A stretch of DNA of 55,127 bases from Opitutaceae bacterium (lineage in GTDB: Bacteria > Verrucomicrobiota > Verrucomicrobiia > Opitutales > Coraliomargaritaceae): positions 1 to 55,127 of the forward strand of contig QXZH01000039.1 in the NCBI GenBank assembly GCA_009886465.1. The letters run 5' to 3'. How positions within the stretch are numbered: position 1 is the first letter of the stretch; each line of letters starts with the position of its first letter. The translations under genes were made by a program, and so were the position numbers. Below are positions 37,729 through 47,421 of this stretch, one piece after another. Below the pieces are notes generated by a model. The model saw nothing but the letters and a program-made list of their open reading frames with translations. It was not told where the DNA came from and did not search any database.

Positions 37729-39087
37729 CTAACTATTGCGAATAAGCGCCTTTTCAATGAGAGGTAGCATCTTTCCGCGACGGAAGAGCGTCACTTGACC
37801 AGTGCTTCCGGAAACGACGATGCAAAGGCAATCGACTGCTTGTGTAATAGAAGCAGCGGCGGCGTGGCGACTGCCGAGGCCACTGGGTAGATCGTGAGTA
37901 TAATCGGGCGCATGAATGAGTGAGCCCGCGGAAACGAGCACACCATCGCCTCGGATAATGAAAGCACCATCGATCGAAGAGAGTTCTTTGACCGTCTCAT
38001 CCATAAAGGGATTGAGGATATTACGGTCTTCGTCTTTGTATCCATGAAATGGATTTAAGATGAGTGGCTTCGTGAATTCCGAAATAAGCTCAGAATTGCC
38101 GAGCGTAAAAAGGCATCCAACGGGGCGACCCTCACGACCTTCAACCGCGAGCTCAGTGGCGATTGCGAGCACTCGTTCGATTACTTCGGGCTTCACACTG
38201 ACAGGCAGCATGTCGGACTTACTGGCGAGCGCAGTATCGAACTCACGCTCGACATCGACCACCGTAATACTATCGAACTGGTTGCTCTGCGGGAGACCGC
38301 CGATACAGCATAAGCGATCGTTACTGGAAAAAATTCCCCTAGTAAGGCCTATCAATACAGCACTACGCAACTGCGAGAACCGATGGTTACTATACGCGCG
38401 AATCGGGATAACGGCATCAATTTCTTCACGCTCAGTCAAAGCATCTGAAGTGCCGTGAGCGATGATTACGGTCTTAAATCCTTTAAAGGTTTTACCCACT
38501 TCGACTCCCCCACCGAAGGTGTCAGCAAAGACGAGCACTGAGGTGCACTGAGCGCCTTTGGCAATCTTGGCTGCTTCGCGCAAAATAAGGTTGTTAAAAC
38601 GGTTGTGACGGCGGCGCGGTTTATCCCCTTCGCCCGCGAAAACTTGCTTCAGTTCTTTGCGGAAGTCTGTGATCTTGGCGGCAACGCGAAGCCGATCCAT
38701 ATGACCGTTGTCTTGGAAAACTCGGGCAAGTGAAGCGAGACTGAAGAGGTAGTTGCGCGCATTTTCTGAAGCGAGAAGCAGGAAAATAAAACGTATATCT
38801 CCGTACTCAGACTGGCCATCGTAGACAAGACCTTTAGGGCAACGACCAACAGCGACCATGTAGGGGCGCTTCATCTTAATACGGGCGTGCGGCAAGCAAA
38901 CACCATTACCTAGATAGGTCGTCATTTGCTTTTCACGGTCTAGCAGATCCGCCAGCAGGCCCTTCTTAGTGATGCCGCGCTCTTTGGTGACGTCGCAGAC
39001 TGCGAGCAATTCCGATACCGCACTCTCAAAATCTGTGCTCTCAATGTCAATGACGCGAGATTTGGCGATGTATCGATCTATGCGCAT
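37729..39087 (-). CDS. PTS EIIA-like / DisA_N (diadenylate cyclase-like) fusion protein
   Basis: The 452-residue protein joins three parts. Residues about 1-150 resemble a PtsN-type EIIA domain, with the phospho-acceptor candidate His67 in LGNGVCLPHARI. Residues about 160-300 form an alpha/beta domain (ILREAAKIAKGAQCTSVLVFADT) that recalls the pyruvate-kinase-C-like part of archaeal DacZ. Residues about 335-452 look like a DisA_N domain, with DGAFIIRGDG at 373-382 and GLGSRHAAAASI near 403-414, followed by STGQVTLFRRG. The classic RHR is RHA here and the last Glu-containing motif is changed, so c-di-AMP synthesis is likely but not certain. The ATG at 39087 lies 10 nt after nuoA. Confidence 0.75.
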   Translation of the reverse strand: MRIDRYIAKSRVIDIESTDFESAVSELLAVCDVTKERGITKKGLLADLLDREKQMTTYLGNGVCLPHARIKMKRPYMVAVGRCPKGLVYDGQSEYGDIRFIFLLLASENARNYLFSLASLARVFQDNGHMDRLRVAAKITDFRKELKQVFAGEGDKPRRRHNRFNNLILREAAKIAKGAQCTSVLVFADTFGGGVEVGKTFKGFKTVIIAHGTSDALTEREEIDAVIPIRAYSNHRFSQLRSAVLIGLTRGIFSSNDRLCCIGGLPQSNQFDSITVVDVEREFDTALASKSDMLPVSVKPEVIERVLAIATELAVEGREGRPVGCLFTLGNSELISEFTKPLILNPFHGYKDEDRNILNPFMDETVKELSSIDGAFIIRGDGVLVSAGSLIHAPDYTHDLPSGLGSRHAAAASITQAVDCLCIVVSGSTGQVTLFRRGKMLPLIEKALIRNS

Positions 39088-39097
39088 GTTATAAAGA

Positions 39098-39472
39098 TTA
39101 CTGATCCCACTCAATTGCGCCCTTTTTCAACTCATAGAAGAGACCGAGAATGAGGACGAAGAGGAAGAAGAATACCGGCATGATAATGGGTAAGTTTGCC
39201 GCCAGAAATTCACGGAAGACCATGACCCAAGGGATCAAAAAGACAACCTCGATATCAAAGAGGATAAAGAGCATTGCGGTGACGTAAAATTTAACCGCGA
39301 AGCGCGCGTGTCCGGAGCCTTCAGCGAGCATACCGCACTCGTAAGGTGTATTTTTGATCGCAGTATCCGTGCCACGCTGCCCGAATATATGCGACGCAAC
39401 GAGAACTACCACACCAATACTGGATGCGATTAAAATTTGAACAAGAATCGGATAATAGTCCGCGATTTGCAT
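39098..39472 (-). CDS. nuoA: NADH-quinone oxidoreductase subunit A
   Basis: NuoA is a small membrane subunit of respiratory complex I. The 124-residue protein has three helices and the family signature NTPYECGM in the first loop, then HARFAVKFYVTAMLFILFDIEVVFLIPW, with the conserved FDxE in helix 2. The end KKGAIEWDQ is typical. No other nuo gene is adjacent; the rest of complex I must be elsewhere. A weak AAAGG lies before the ATG. The EIIA-DisA_N gene starts 10 nt downstream. Confidence 0.96.
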   Translation of the reverse strand: MQIADYYPILVQILIASSIGVVVLVASHIFGQRGTDTAIKNTPYECGMLAEGSGHARFAVKFYVTAMLFILFDIEVVFLIPWVMVFREFLAANLPIIMPVFFFLFVLILGLFYELKKGAIEWDQ

Positions 39473-39556
39473 AGGCCTTTGAAAGAAGTCTGCTTTAGCG
39501 GGGACTTCAAGGCGTTTCTACGAAGAATCTAAGAAAGTCGCGTCGTCGACCACTTA

Positions 39557-40678
39557 CTACCAAGACCTCATCCGTCGCAACCATGACTTTCCTTCAGACT
39601 GCTCAACTGAGGGCGCGACGTTTGCGGGCTTCGAGCGCACGCGCACTCCGCCATCAGGAAGCGCGACTAATTGCACTTGGATGCGGTCACGATCAAACTC
39701 CCCTAATTGGAGACTGGCCGCGAAGGGTAACTGCCTAGGAATCGGTTCAATTTCGGGAAAGCCTTCGAGCAGACGCATCGCATTAATCCGGTCGTAGAGG
39801 AGCCGATCCAGTGCGACGGGGTCGCTGCTCATCCAAAGCCGTGGTTCGGTTCGAGTATAGATAGAATTAAAAAAGGGACCAGCGATAAACTGGTAACGCT
39901 CCAGCGAAACGAAATTGAGCACGAGGCGTTCTTGCAGCTCGGGGATCGCAGCGATTTCGGCAACAGCCGCGGAGGCAGTGGCTTGGTTTACGAGGAAGCG
40001 GCTACTGTTACTAACATTCCAGAGGGTCGCATTAGCTAAGGCTCCGTCGATGCCGAGCGCGGGATCGTCGACACCGACAGGGAGATTGATCCAGAAATCG
40101 ACTTCAAAAAGTAGCGGCTTTGGAAGGAAGCTCTTCCGCCCGCGCGCGCCTTCGGTAAGCTGCGAAGCGCGCGGCGTCTCCAAGAAAAGTTCTGATTCTT
40201 GCAGCAAAGCTGGTGGCAGTGGGCTGTCATAAAACCAATCAGCATCGTAGTATTGCTCCGTATCTAAGGCCAAGACAGGGCAACCTTCAAAATTAGCCGC
40301 GGATTCGCTGAGTGCGGGCATTACGCCCGCTTCACGCAGATTATGCGCGGAATCATCGACAATTAAAATAGAGCGGCGGTCATAGCCTCGAGCTTCCAGC
40401 ATTTCGACAACCGCACGGATGAGTTGCAGCGGTGTGCTCAGTCCGGCTCGACCGCGCGTATTAATTTTAAGAGCCACTTTTGCCCGCTTACTTGGCATAA
40501 GTGCTTGTCCAACTTCGCGCTCATAAGCAGACACCAGTCTTTCTACTTCTGTATAATAGAGACTTCCCTCTGCGACCGGCGACTCCCAAACGAGGCCAAG
40601 TGGTGCCCGCGGAACTAAAGACGCGCCCACAGGACTACTAAAGCCAAGTAGGATCAAAGCGATTGCAGAAACAAGCAT
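39557..40678 (-). CDS. exported DUF362-domain protein
   Basis: The protein from the ATG at 40678 has 373 residues and starts with a signal peptide (MLVSAIALILLGFSSPVGAS). The body resembles DUF362: VALKINTRGRAGLSTPLQLIRAVVEMLEARGY near the start, then DFWINLPVGVDD, and a final SSDPVALDRLLYDRIN block. DUF362 proteins often occur with iron-sulfur domains; no such Cys cluster is seen here. A longer frame reaching 40894 would run over the start of the divergent TPR gene and is unlikely. Function is unknown. Confidence 0.75.
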   Translation of the reverse strand: MLVSAIALILLGFSSPVGASLVPRAPLGLVWESPVAEGSLYYTEVERLVSAYEREVGQALMPSKRAKVALKINTRGRAGLSTPLQLIRAVVEMLEARGYDRRSILIVDDSAHNLREAGVMPALSESAANFEGCPVLALDTEQYYDADWFYDSPLPPALLQESELFLETPRASQLTEGARGRKSFLPKPLLFEVDFWINLPVGVDDPALGIDGALANATLWNVSNSSRFLVNQATASAAVAEIAAIPELQERLVLNFVSLERYQFIAGPFFNSIYTRTEPRLWMSSDPVALDRLLYDRINAMRLLEGFPEIEPIPRQLPFAASLQLGEFDRDRIQVQLVALPDGGVRVRSKPANVAPSVEQSEGKSWLRRMRSW

Positions 40679-40787
40679 GTAGCAGACTCTAGGCCTATCC
40701 ACTTGACAGCTATAAAGTGGAAACGAGAGTAGGTTAATAGTTGTCTTGTTGCTAACTGCACTCACAGAACAAACACAATTCCTGCCC

Positions 40788-42488
40788 ATGTTAAAAGCAA
40801 ACCTCAAAAGCGTATTCTTCATCTCGCTCATCACGACCTCTATTTGGCTCGTAGCTTGCAGCAGTCCTGAAGAAAAAAAGGCCGCGCAAATCAAAGATGC
40901 CCTCAGCTTGTCAGAAAAAGGCGCTAACGCCGAAGCACTAAAAATACTAGAAGAACTCGCTACTCAGCATCCGGACGACATCGAGATTCTCAAATCAATC
41001 GGCCAAGTCTATTCAGCCGATGGTGATGCAAGTATGGCCTCTCTTTTCCTTGAGCAAGCTTACCTCCAATCCCCCAACGACACCGAGCTACTTTTCCAGA
41101 CTTACAAAAGCCTAGATGCCGCTAAGCAGCCCGCTGGCCACCTTCTCGAAAAGCTCGCCGAGCAAACACCCGAGGCCATGACCCCCCAACTCTGGACACG
41201 CCTCGGCCAGGTTCGCCAAGCAGCTAACTTAATACAACCAGCACTCGACGCCTTTTTAAAAGGAGTCGATCCGGACAAAGCCAAACCCGCACCTGAAACC
41301 GCAGTCGCCATTGGCCAACTTTTCGTCAAAGTAGGCAACTTACCTCAAGCTGAGTACTGGTTAAAAATGGCCGCCGACAACGACGACCCGAATGCATTGA
41401 CTGCACTCTTTAGCCTACTCGAAATTAATCTTCGCCAAGAAGACTGGGCAGGCGCCGAAGTTACAATCACGCAACTCGACACACAATTCCCCGGAGCCGT
41501 CGAAGCGAGTCAATGGGAGCAAGCTCGTCAAGAACTCACCCGCTGGCGAAAGTCTCAGGACGAAATGAAGGCCAAGCTAGCCGAAGCCCAGGCCGATAAA
41601 AAAGCGGCAGAAGCTGAACCCAAAGCAGTCACTGCTGAGGTCGAGGCTGTCCAAGTCTTAGAATCCGACGGAAATCCAAAGAGAAGTGAAACTGCCGTAA
41701 CCGATAGCAAAGCCCAGATCATCGCTGATATGGAAGCCGCCGAAGCCATGGCCGACGCCCCTGCAATCGAAAGTAATGAAGAGGCCGACGTCACGCTCGT
41801 TCAGAACAACAAAATCATCGCATCCGATCCTAGCATCACAATCGAACCTGCCGTCCCAATGACCACTGTTGAAGTCAGCTCCGACCAATCATCCACAGCC
41901 GAAGAAACCACCTTCGCAGTCGATGCAGATACTACTATCGAGCCAGCACCTACACCAATTGTGGAAGCCTTCCCTACTTTGGAGGCGGAACCTGAACCCA
42001 CAGCCCTGAGCACGAGTAGTCGCCCACTGACCGTCGAAGAGCTGATGGCAGACGCCGAGACCGCCGCGCTCGACCGTGATTTTAAATCCGCCATTCGTAA
42101 ATATTGGACAGCAATCGGTATTGCCAACAACCGCGCCGAAGTCTGGAACCTGCTTTCGCGCGCCTATCTTGTCGATGGCCAGCTCAATAATGCAGAAACG
42201 ACCGCCCTCGAAGCCGTCCGTCTAGAGCCACGCCAAGTCACCCACACACTCGACTACCTGCGCGTTGCGCAACGCTCACAAGCACCCGAAGACTTTCTCG
42301 CCGAACTGGAGACCGCCTACGCCCGCTTCCCGACTAGCCCAGAGATTACCCTCTCAATCGCTAGAGGTCACGAGCGTATCTCTCAAGATCGTCCCACCGC
42401 GCGCATCCTTTATCTCCGCTTCATCGACATCGCGCCCAATCATCCCCTCATCCCTGAAGCTCAAAAAGCAGTCGCGCGACTTCGCTAA
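40788..42488 (+). CDS. TPR-repeat lipoprotein with acidic Ala/Glu/Thr linker
   Basis: A 566-residue lipoprotein: hydrophobic segment then lipobox LVAC with Cys24. Residues about 30-250 contain TPR units (AEALKILEELATQHPDD, IGQVYSADGDASMASLFLEQA). A low-complexity acidic linker (about 255-415) rich in Glu, Ala, Thr and Val follows. A second TPR block then runs to the end (DFKSAIRKYWTAIGIANNRAEVW, NAETTALEAVRLEP). It is probably a periplasmic scaffold. I chose the ATG at 40788 because it puts the lipobox at the right distance. It precedes dnaG by 36 nt and is divergent from the DUF362 gene. Confidence 0.8.
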   Translation: MLKANLKSVFFISLITTSIWLVACSSPEEKKAAQIKDALSLSEKGANAEALKILEELATQHPDDIEILKSIGQVYSADGDASMASLFLEQAYLQSPNDTELLFQTYKSLDAAKQPAGHLLEKLAEQTPEAMTPQLWTRLGQVRQAANLIQPALDAFLKGVDPDKAKPAPETAVAIGQLFVKVGNLPQAEYWLKMAADNDDPNALTALFSLLEINLRQEDWAGAEVTITQLDTQFPGAVEASQWEQARQELTRWRKSQDEMKAKLAEAQADKKAAEAEPKAVTAEVEAVQVLESDGNPKRSETAVTDSKAQIIADMEAAEAMADAPAIESNEEADVTLVQNNKIIASDPSITIEPAVPMTTVEVSSDQSSTAEETTFAVDADTTIEPAPTPIVEAFPTLEAEPEPTALSTSSRPLTVEELMADAETAALDRDFKSAIRKYWTAIGIANNRAEVWNLLSRAYLVDGQLNNAETTALEAVRLEPRQVTHTLDYLRVAQRSQAPEDFLAELETAYARFPTSPEITLSIARGHERISQDRPTARILYLRFIDIAPNHPLIPEAQKAVARLR

Positions 42489-42524
42489 CTAACTTAGTAA
42501 CAGCTAAACAACTTTCCACCACAC

Positions 42525-44351
42525 TTGCCTCGCGTTAAACAAAGCTCCATCGAGACCCTCAAGCACCAAGTCAACTTGGTCGACGTCGTCTCGCCCTATG
42601 CCCAACTTAAGCGTGCAGGTCGCTCTTGGAAAGGGCTTAGCCCGTTTACCCAAGAAAAGACGCCTTCCTTCTACGTTCATCCAGATCGCGGCTTTTATAA
42701 ATGCTTCAGCACAGGCGAAGGCGGCGACTGCTTCAGCTTCATCATGAAGCAGGAAAACCTCGAGTTCATTGAGGCGGTGGAGTTCCTTGCCAAGAAGTTC
42801 AACGTCACGCTCGAATACGAAGCAGGCGGCCCCTCCCACGAAGAAGTTTCCCTGCGCAAACAAATCTTCGAGCTGCACGAAATTGCTACCACATGGTTCC
42901 ATCAGCAGTTCCTCGAATCTAAAGAGGCCGCTCCCGTGCGCGACTATTGGAAAAATCAGCGCGGCTTTTCTCCAGAGACCGCTAAAGAGGTTAAAATCGG
43001 CTACGCCCCCGCCGCCCGCGATGCTTTTGCGCTTTATTGTAAAAAACGCAACTTATCCACCGCCGCGATGCACAAGTCGGGCCTCTTTTTCGCCCGAGAT
43101 GGCGAAAGAAATCACGAATATTTCAAGTCCCGCTTTCGTGGTCGCCTCATGATACCCATCCGCGACGTGCAAGGCCGCGTTGTCGCCTTTACCGCACGCC
43201 AACTCCCTCAGACACCCGAGGATGATCCTGCTCGCGAAGCTAAATACGTCAACTCGCCCGAGACCCCCATCTTTCACAAAGGTCGTATCCTCTTTGGCAT
43301 GGATCACGCCCGCACGCACCTTAAAGACGGCGGAAGCTTCCTCCTTGTCGAAGGTCAGCTCGATGCCATCCGCTGCTGGTCCGTCGGGTTACACACTGCC
43401 GTCGCACCTCAAGGTACTGCGATCACCGACGACCAGATGCACCTACTCCGCCGCTATGAACCGAACAGTATCGAGTGCCTACTCGACGGTGACTCCGCTG
43501 GCCGTAAAGCCGCCCTCCGCGCCTTACCACTCGCCTTTAAAGCTGGTCTCGAATTCCGTTTTCTCCTGCTCCCCGAAAAGGCTGACCCAGACGATCTCCT
43601 CCGCGAGCACGGTTCCAGCGCATTAGAGGAGCTCCGCAAGACCGCCAAAAGTGGCATTGAACTGCTCATCGCTGACAACCTTCCCCAAGACCGCGCCCCC
43701 ACGACTCACGAAAAAACCACTGCCCTGCGCGCTGTATTCGAACTGCTCCACCATGTGCCATCCGAAGTCGCCCGCGAGGACTACATCCAAATCGCAGCAC
43801 GTCTAGTTAAAGTCGATCCGCAAGCCGCCCTCCGCGACTTTCAAAAAGTCCCCCCGCCACGCGGTAATTTAAAGGGTGGAGCAGCCCCCGAATCCGCCCC
43901 AAAACCCGAGCGAGACCCGCTATTGACACAAGCCACTTGGGAGCTACTTTGGCTCATTCTGCATCATCCAGAATACGGCAATCAGCTTTCAGAAATTATT
44001 GATTACGAATGGATTAATACAAACTCTACGACGAGTAAGTTACTCTCCCGTCTCCTAGCCGAACTGCGCGAAGGTATGATCGACTCAGTCAACCAAATAG
44101 AAAACATCATCGATAGCGTCGAAGAACGACAACTCCTAGCCGACATTCACTCACGAGAACTCAGCGTGGAAGAACCTACCAAACAAATTGTATTCTGCCT
44201 TGAGCGCCTTCGGCGAAATTTTGTTGAAGCCCAGATTAAAAACTTGGAACAAAAGATCATCAATTCAGACCCTGAAACACAGATACGCCTCATGCGAGAG
44301 CGCAAAGAAATCCTCCGCAAAGTTGCGCACCCTCTAGAACTAGCACTTTAA
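42525..44351 (+). CDS. dnaG: DNA primase with degenerate zinc finger
   Basis: DnaG makes RNA primers at the replication fork. The 608-residue protein starts at TTG (42525), giving the usual primase beginning PRVKQSSIETLKHQVNLVDVV. The CHC2 zinc-finger region is recognisable by order (GLSPFTQEKTPSFYV, then YKCFSTGEGGD). However, the four metal ligands are Ser39, Thr42, Cys60 and Thr63, so only one remains. The TOPRIM core is intact (LVEGQLDAI with Glu and LLDGDSAGRKAAL with the Asp pair). A C-terminal helicase-binding part follows. Gene order dnaG-rpoD is the classic macromolecular-synthesis operon. Confidence 0.95.
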   Translation: MPRVKQSSIETLKHQVNLVDVVSPYAQLKRAGRSWKGLSPFTQEKTPSFYVHPDRGFYKCFSTGEGGDCFSFIMKQENLEFIEAVEFLAKKFNVTLEYEAGGPSHEEVSLRKQIFELHEIATTWFHQQFLESKEAAPVRDYWKNQRGFSPETAKEVKIGYAPAARDAFALYCKKRNLSTAAMHKSGLFFARDGERNHEYFKSRFRGRLMIPIRDVQGRVVAFTARQLPQTPEDDPAREAKYVNSPETPIFHKGRILFGMDHARTHLKDGGSFLLVEGQLDAIRCWSVGLHTAVAPQGTAITDDQMHLLRRYEPNSIECLLDGDSAGRKAALRALPLAFKAGLEFRFLLLPEKADPDDLLREHGSSALEELRKTAKSGIELLIADNLPQDRAPTTHEKTTALRAVFELLHHVPSEVAREDYIQIAARLVKVDPQAALRDFQKVPPPRGNLKGGAAPESAPKPERDPLLTQATWELLWLILHHPEYGNQLSEIIDYEWINTNSTTSKLLSRLLAELREGMIDSVNQIENIIDSVEERQLLADIHSRELSVEEPTKQIVFCLERLRRNFVEAQIKNLEQKIINSDPETQIRLMRERKEILRKVAHPLELAL

Positions 44352-44379
44352 AGATAGAACCACTTCATTTTAATAAATT

Positions 44380-46449
44380 ATGTCCGCAGCGAAAAAGAAA
44401 ATCATCAAAAAGCCAGCTAAGAAAACCGCCGCCAAAAAAGCACCTGCCAAAAAAGCACCTGCCAAAAAGAAGCTAGCCGCCAAAAAAGCACCTGTCAAAA
44501 AGAAGCTAGCAGCCAAAAAAGCGCCTGCCAAAAAGAAGCTAGCCGCGCCCAAGAAAAAAGCCGCACCTGCTAAAAAGAAGCTAGCTACCAAAAAAGCGCC
44601 TGCCAAAAAGGTCGCCATTAAGAAAAAAGCGGCAGCGCCCAAGAAGGATGTTGCTAAGGCTTCGAAAAGCTCAACCCGGGCAAAGACTGTCGACACCAGC
44701 GACGACACCAGTGACGCCAAACTAGCTGCGGCCGCTAAGAAAGCCGTTAAGAAGCGTAAGCTCTCGCCAAAAGCGCAGGAAAAGCTTAACGAGCGCATCC
44801 GCAACCTGATACGCCTTTCTAAAGAACAGAGCTTCCTTACTTATAAAGACATCAACCAAGCCCTGCCCGATTCTGTCAACAACCCTGATGAAATCGAAAA
44901 CGTTATTTCCATCCTGCAAAACCTCGAAGTTGATATTCTCGACGACAACGAAGTTGAAGCCTTTAAGGCGCGCCAGGAAGAGACTGAAGAGAAGGAAGTG
45001 CGCACCTCGCAAAACGATATTTTGGACGATCCAGTCCGAATGTATCTCAAACAAATGGGGCAAGTTCCTCTCCTGACTCGTGAAGAAGAAGTTGCAATCT
45101 CAAAGCGTATCGAGAAGGCCGAACTCAAAGCGCAAGACGCCCTCTTTTCCACTGCCCTCACACTCGAATTCCAAAATAACGTCGTCACAAAGCTCCTCAA
45201 CCGCGAGGAACGCTTCGACCGCGTCGTGCTGGATAAAAAGATCGAGAGCCGCGAGGCTTATTTTAATAGCCTGCCAAAACTCCTCGAAGAAGCGCACCGC
45301 CTCGGCGAGCGCATCTACGCTGCGTGGGATAGCCATGTTAACGCAAGTAACGAGTCGAACGCGAAACGCGCCCGCACGCGCATGGTCAAATATGAGGAAG
45401 AACTGCGCAAGGTGCTACGCAAGTATTGCCTTAAATTGAAATGTTTCGAAGAATTCCTGAAGGACCTCACCCCCATTTACCGCGAAATCTCTAGCCTCTA
45501 TGATGACTTCGAAGCTGCTGAGATGGTATCGACCCGCAGCAAGACGAAGTTCGACGCCAAAGGCAGCAACAAGCGCCTCAATGAGATTAAGACTGAATTC
45601 AAAATAGACTCCCGCGAGTTCATGGAAATCATTCGTCTCGTTCGCCTTGGCATGCGTGAAGCTCACAAAGCCAAGACTGAAATGGTTGAAGCCAATCTAC
45701 GTCTTGTAATTTCCATCGCGAAGAAATACACCAATCGTGGCCTGTCCTTTCTCGATCTGATACAAGAAGGTAATATGGGCTTAATGAAAGCGGTTGAGAA
45801 GTTTGAGTACCGGCGTGGTTACAAATTCTCCACTTACGCTACATGGTGGATTCGCCAAGCGATCACTCGATCCATCGCCGACCAAGCCCGCACTATTCGT
45901 ATCCCCGTGCATATGATCGAGACCTTAAATAAGGTCATGCAGGTGCAGAAGCAACTCCTACAAGAGCTCGGGCATGAGCCCACCGCCGAGGAAGTCGCCG
46001 ATGAGATGAATCTCCCTATCGAGCGCGTTCAGTCGATCATGAAGATGGCGCAGCAACCGATCTCCTTGCAAAGTCCTGTCGGCGATTCAGACGATACCAA
46101 CTTCGGTGACTTCATCGAAGACAAAGGCGCCGAGAATCCCTACGACATGACGGCTTATAGTCTGCTTCGCGAAAAAATCACTGACGTGCTAGACTCCCTG
46201 ACCGAGCGCGAACGCCGCGTACTTTCGCTCCGCTTCGGCCTCGCCGACGGCTATTCGCGGACGCTAGAAGAGGTCGGTCGCCAGTTTAAGGTCACCCGCG
46301 AGCGTATCCGCCAGATCGAGGCCAAAGCACTCCGCAAAATGCGTCACCCCACCCGCATCCGTCAGCTTCACGGCTTCTTTGAAGGCGATATCAATCTCGA
46401 AAAACCCGGCATGGACAGCATCAAGCGCGAAAACGCCAAACACAAATAA
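44380..46449 (+). CDS. rpoD: primary sigma factor with Lys/Ala/Pro-rich N-terminal tail
   Basis: RpoD directs RNA polymerase to housekeeping promoters. The 689-residue protein starts with about 100 residues of repeated [11 protein letters not shown]-type units, like a histone H1 tail. Region 1.1 follows (about 125-195). Region 1.2 is [21 protein letters not shown], and a non-conserved region comes next. Region 2 has [17 protein letters not shown] and [20 protein letters not shown]. Regions 3 and 4 end with [24 protein letters not shown]. All promoter-binding elements look intact. It is 28 nt after dnaG. The ATG lies in an AT-rich stretch without a Shine-Dalgarno. Confidence 0.97.
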   Translation: MSAAKKKIIKKPAKKTAAKKAPAKKAPAKKKLAAKKAPVKKKLAAKKAPAKKKLAAPKKKAAPAKKKLATKKAPAKKVAIKKKAAAPKKDVAKASKSSTRAKTVDTSDDTSDAKLAAAAKKAVKKRKLSPKAQEKLNERIRNLIRLSKEQSFLTYKDINQALPDSVNNPDEIENVISILQNLEVDILDDNEVEAFKARQEETEEKEVRTSQNDILDDPVRMYLKQMGQVPLLTREEEVAISKRIEKAELKAQDALFSTALTLEFQNNVVTKLLNREERFDRVVLDKKIESREAYFNSLPKLLEEAHRLGERIYAAWDSHVNASNESNAKRARTRMVKYEEELRKVLRKYCLKLKCFEEFLKDLTPIYREISSLYDDFEAAEMVSTRSKTKFDAKGSNKRLNEIKTEFKIDSREFMEIIRLVRLGMREAHKAKTEMVEANLRLVISIAKKYTNRGLSFLDLIQEGNMGLMKAVEKFEYRRGYKFSTYATWWIRQAITRSIADQARTIRIPVHMIETLNKVMQVQKQLLQELGHEPTAEEVADEMNLPIERVQSIMKMAQQPISLQSPVGDSDDTNFGDFIEDKGAENPYDMTAYSLLREKITDVLDSLTERERRVLSLRFGLADGYSRTLEEVGRQFKVTRERIRQIEAKALRKMRHPTRIRQLHGFFEGDINLEKPGMDSIKRENAKHK
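44395..44640 (+). repeat. in-frame tandem repeats encoding Lys/Ala/Pro units of RpoD
   Basis: Repeats of about 30-33 bp with cores such as GCACCTGCCAAAAAG and AAGCTAGCCGCCAAAAAA recur with small changes through this segment. They encode K/A/P units. The near-identity at the DNA level points to recent slippage or recombination, and copy number may vary between strains. Confidence 0.85.
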
Positions 46450-46474
46450 AGTTGCACAGGTAAACTCCCTAAGT

Positions 46475-46906
46475 ATGCCATATAAATATAACATGCCACA
46501 CAAAGCTCTACTCTCCTGCGCACTTGTTGCGGTTTCACTATCCCTGCTCGTCGGTTGCGGCGGCCCTAGCTCCGTCCGCGTGATCGAAGGTGATCAACAG
46601 ATCCGCTCCGCTCTGACCGGCAGCGTCTATGCCACCGACCAGGCTATGATTGTCCATGTCAACGAGTTCGATCGACTGGCTACCCTGCGTAATGCTCGCA
46701 GTTATTCCGCATCTACATTCCTCGAAACCCGTGATAATGAAGGAAATAAATCTGCTCTCCTCAAGACTCGAGAAAACCGCCCCGTAGGGCTAGGCACCGC
46801 TGATATTGTTGAAGGTTTACCCAAAATCAACGATCGCGCCACTCCCGTCAACGCTGCTGAGAGTGTCCGCCTCGGAAAAATATATCGTGACCTCGACGTA
46901 GAATAG
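46475..46906 (+). CDS. small lipoprotein of unknown function
   Basis: The 143-residue protein (or 137 from the ATG at 46493) has a hydrophobic segment ending LLVGC, a lipobox. A short mature part of about 110 residues follows: VRVIEGDQQIRSALTGSVYATD, ASTFLETRDNEGNKSALLKTREN and NAAESVRLGKIYRDLDVE. I do not recognise a family. It follows rpoD by 25 bp and may be transcribed with dnaG-rpoD. A reading frame open further upstream overlaps the end of rpoD and is not needed. Confidence 0.65.
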   Translation: MPYKYNMPHKALLSCALVAVSLSLLVGCGGPSSVRVIEGDQQIRSALTGSVYATDQAMIVHVNEFDRLATLRNARSYSASTFLETRDNEGNKSALLKTRENRPVGLGTADIVEGLPKINDRATPVNAAESVRLGKIYRDLDVE

Positions 46907-47075
46907 GTGTTCGTTTATTGATTATTATCTGTTATCAAGCTGTGTCAGCATTTCTTAGCTTATTAATTTGTTCTTTCATTTGTCCCAGGGGGCGCGCACT
47001 TAGACATCCCCTACGAAACAAACCTTCCCAGTTTACTTTCTTGACACCACAGGTGCTCCAACAATTTTTATTATT

Positions 47076-47372
47076 ATGAATACATTCGCTTTTATCCAGA
47101 ATATCAACGGCCCAGAGATCCTCCTGATCTTCCTTATTGTTTTATTACTTTTCGGAGCTAAGCGCCTGCCTGGGTTATTCAAGTCCTTTGGCAAATCAAT
47201 CCGTGAGTTTAAGAAAGCCACCACGGAAATCGAAGAAGACATCCGCACCGCTATGGACGAAGAGCCCGAAAAGGCTGCCGACAATACAGCGAACTCAGAG
47301 CAAGCACCCAAGCAAGTTGAAGCCGAAAGCGTAGATGCACCCGCAGAAGAAGAAAATCCTGATAAGGTCTAA
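47076..47372 (+). CDS. tatA: Sec-independent protein translocase TatA
   Basis: TatA forms the pore for folded proteins in the twin-arginine pathway. The 98-residue protein has the single N-terminal membrane helix (GPEILLIFLIVLLLF) and the hinge FGAKRLPGLFKSFGKSIREFKKA with the amphipathic helix. An acidic Glu/Ala tail follows. TatA and TatB are related; length and the FG hinge favour TatA (or a TatA/E). No tatC or tatB is adjacent. TTGACA at 47041 could be its -35 element, which would imply a very short leader. Confidence 0.93.
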   Translation: MNTFAFIQNINGPEILLIFLIVLLLFGAKRLPGLFKSFGKSIREFKKATTEIEEDIRTAMDEEPEKAADNTANSEQAPKQVEAESVDAPAEEENPDKV

Positions 47373-47421
47373 CTAAAGGAACTTCTCCGCACGATCGCCG
47401 CCACAAGTGCATAACTTTCTC

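Noticed and set aside
44370-44804. A 144-codon hydrophobic-looking frame antisense to the rpoD tail
   Set aside because: It is the complement of the Lys/Ala repeats, read as Phe/Leu/Ala. It is a by-product of low complexity.
47041-47075. TTGACA upstream of tatA as a promoter
   Set aside because: The -35 is exact, but no good -10 lies at the right distance. It is mentioned only as part of the short-leader pattern.
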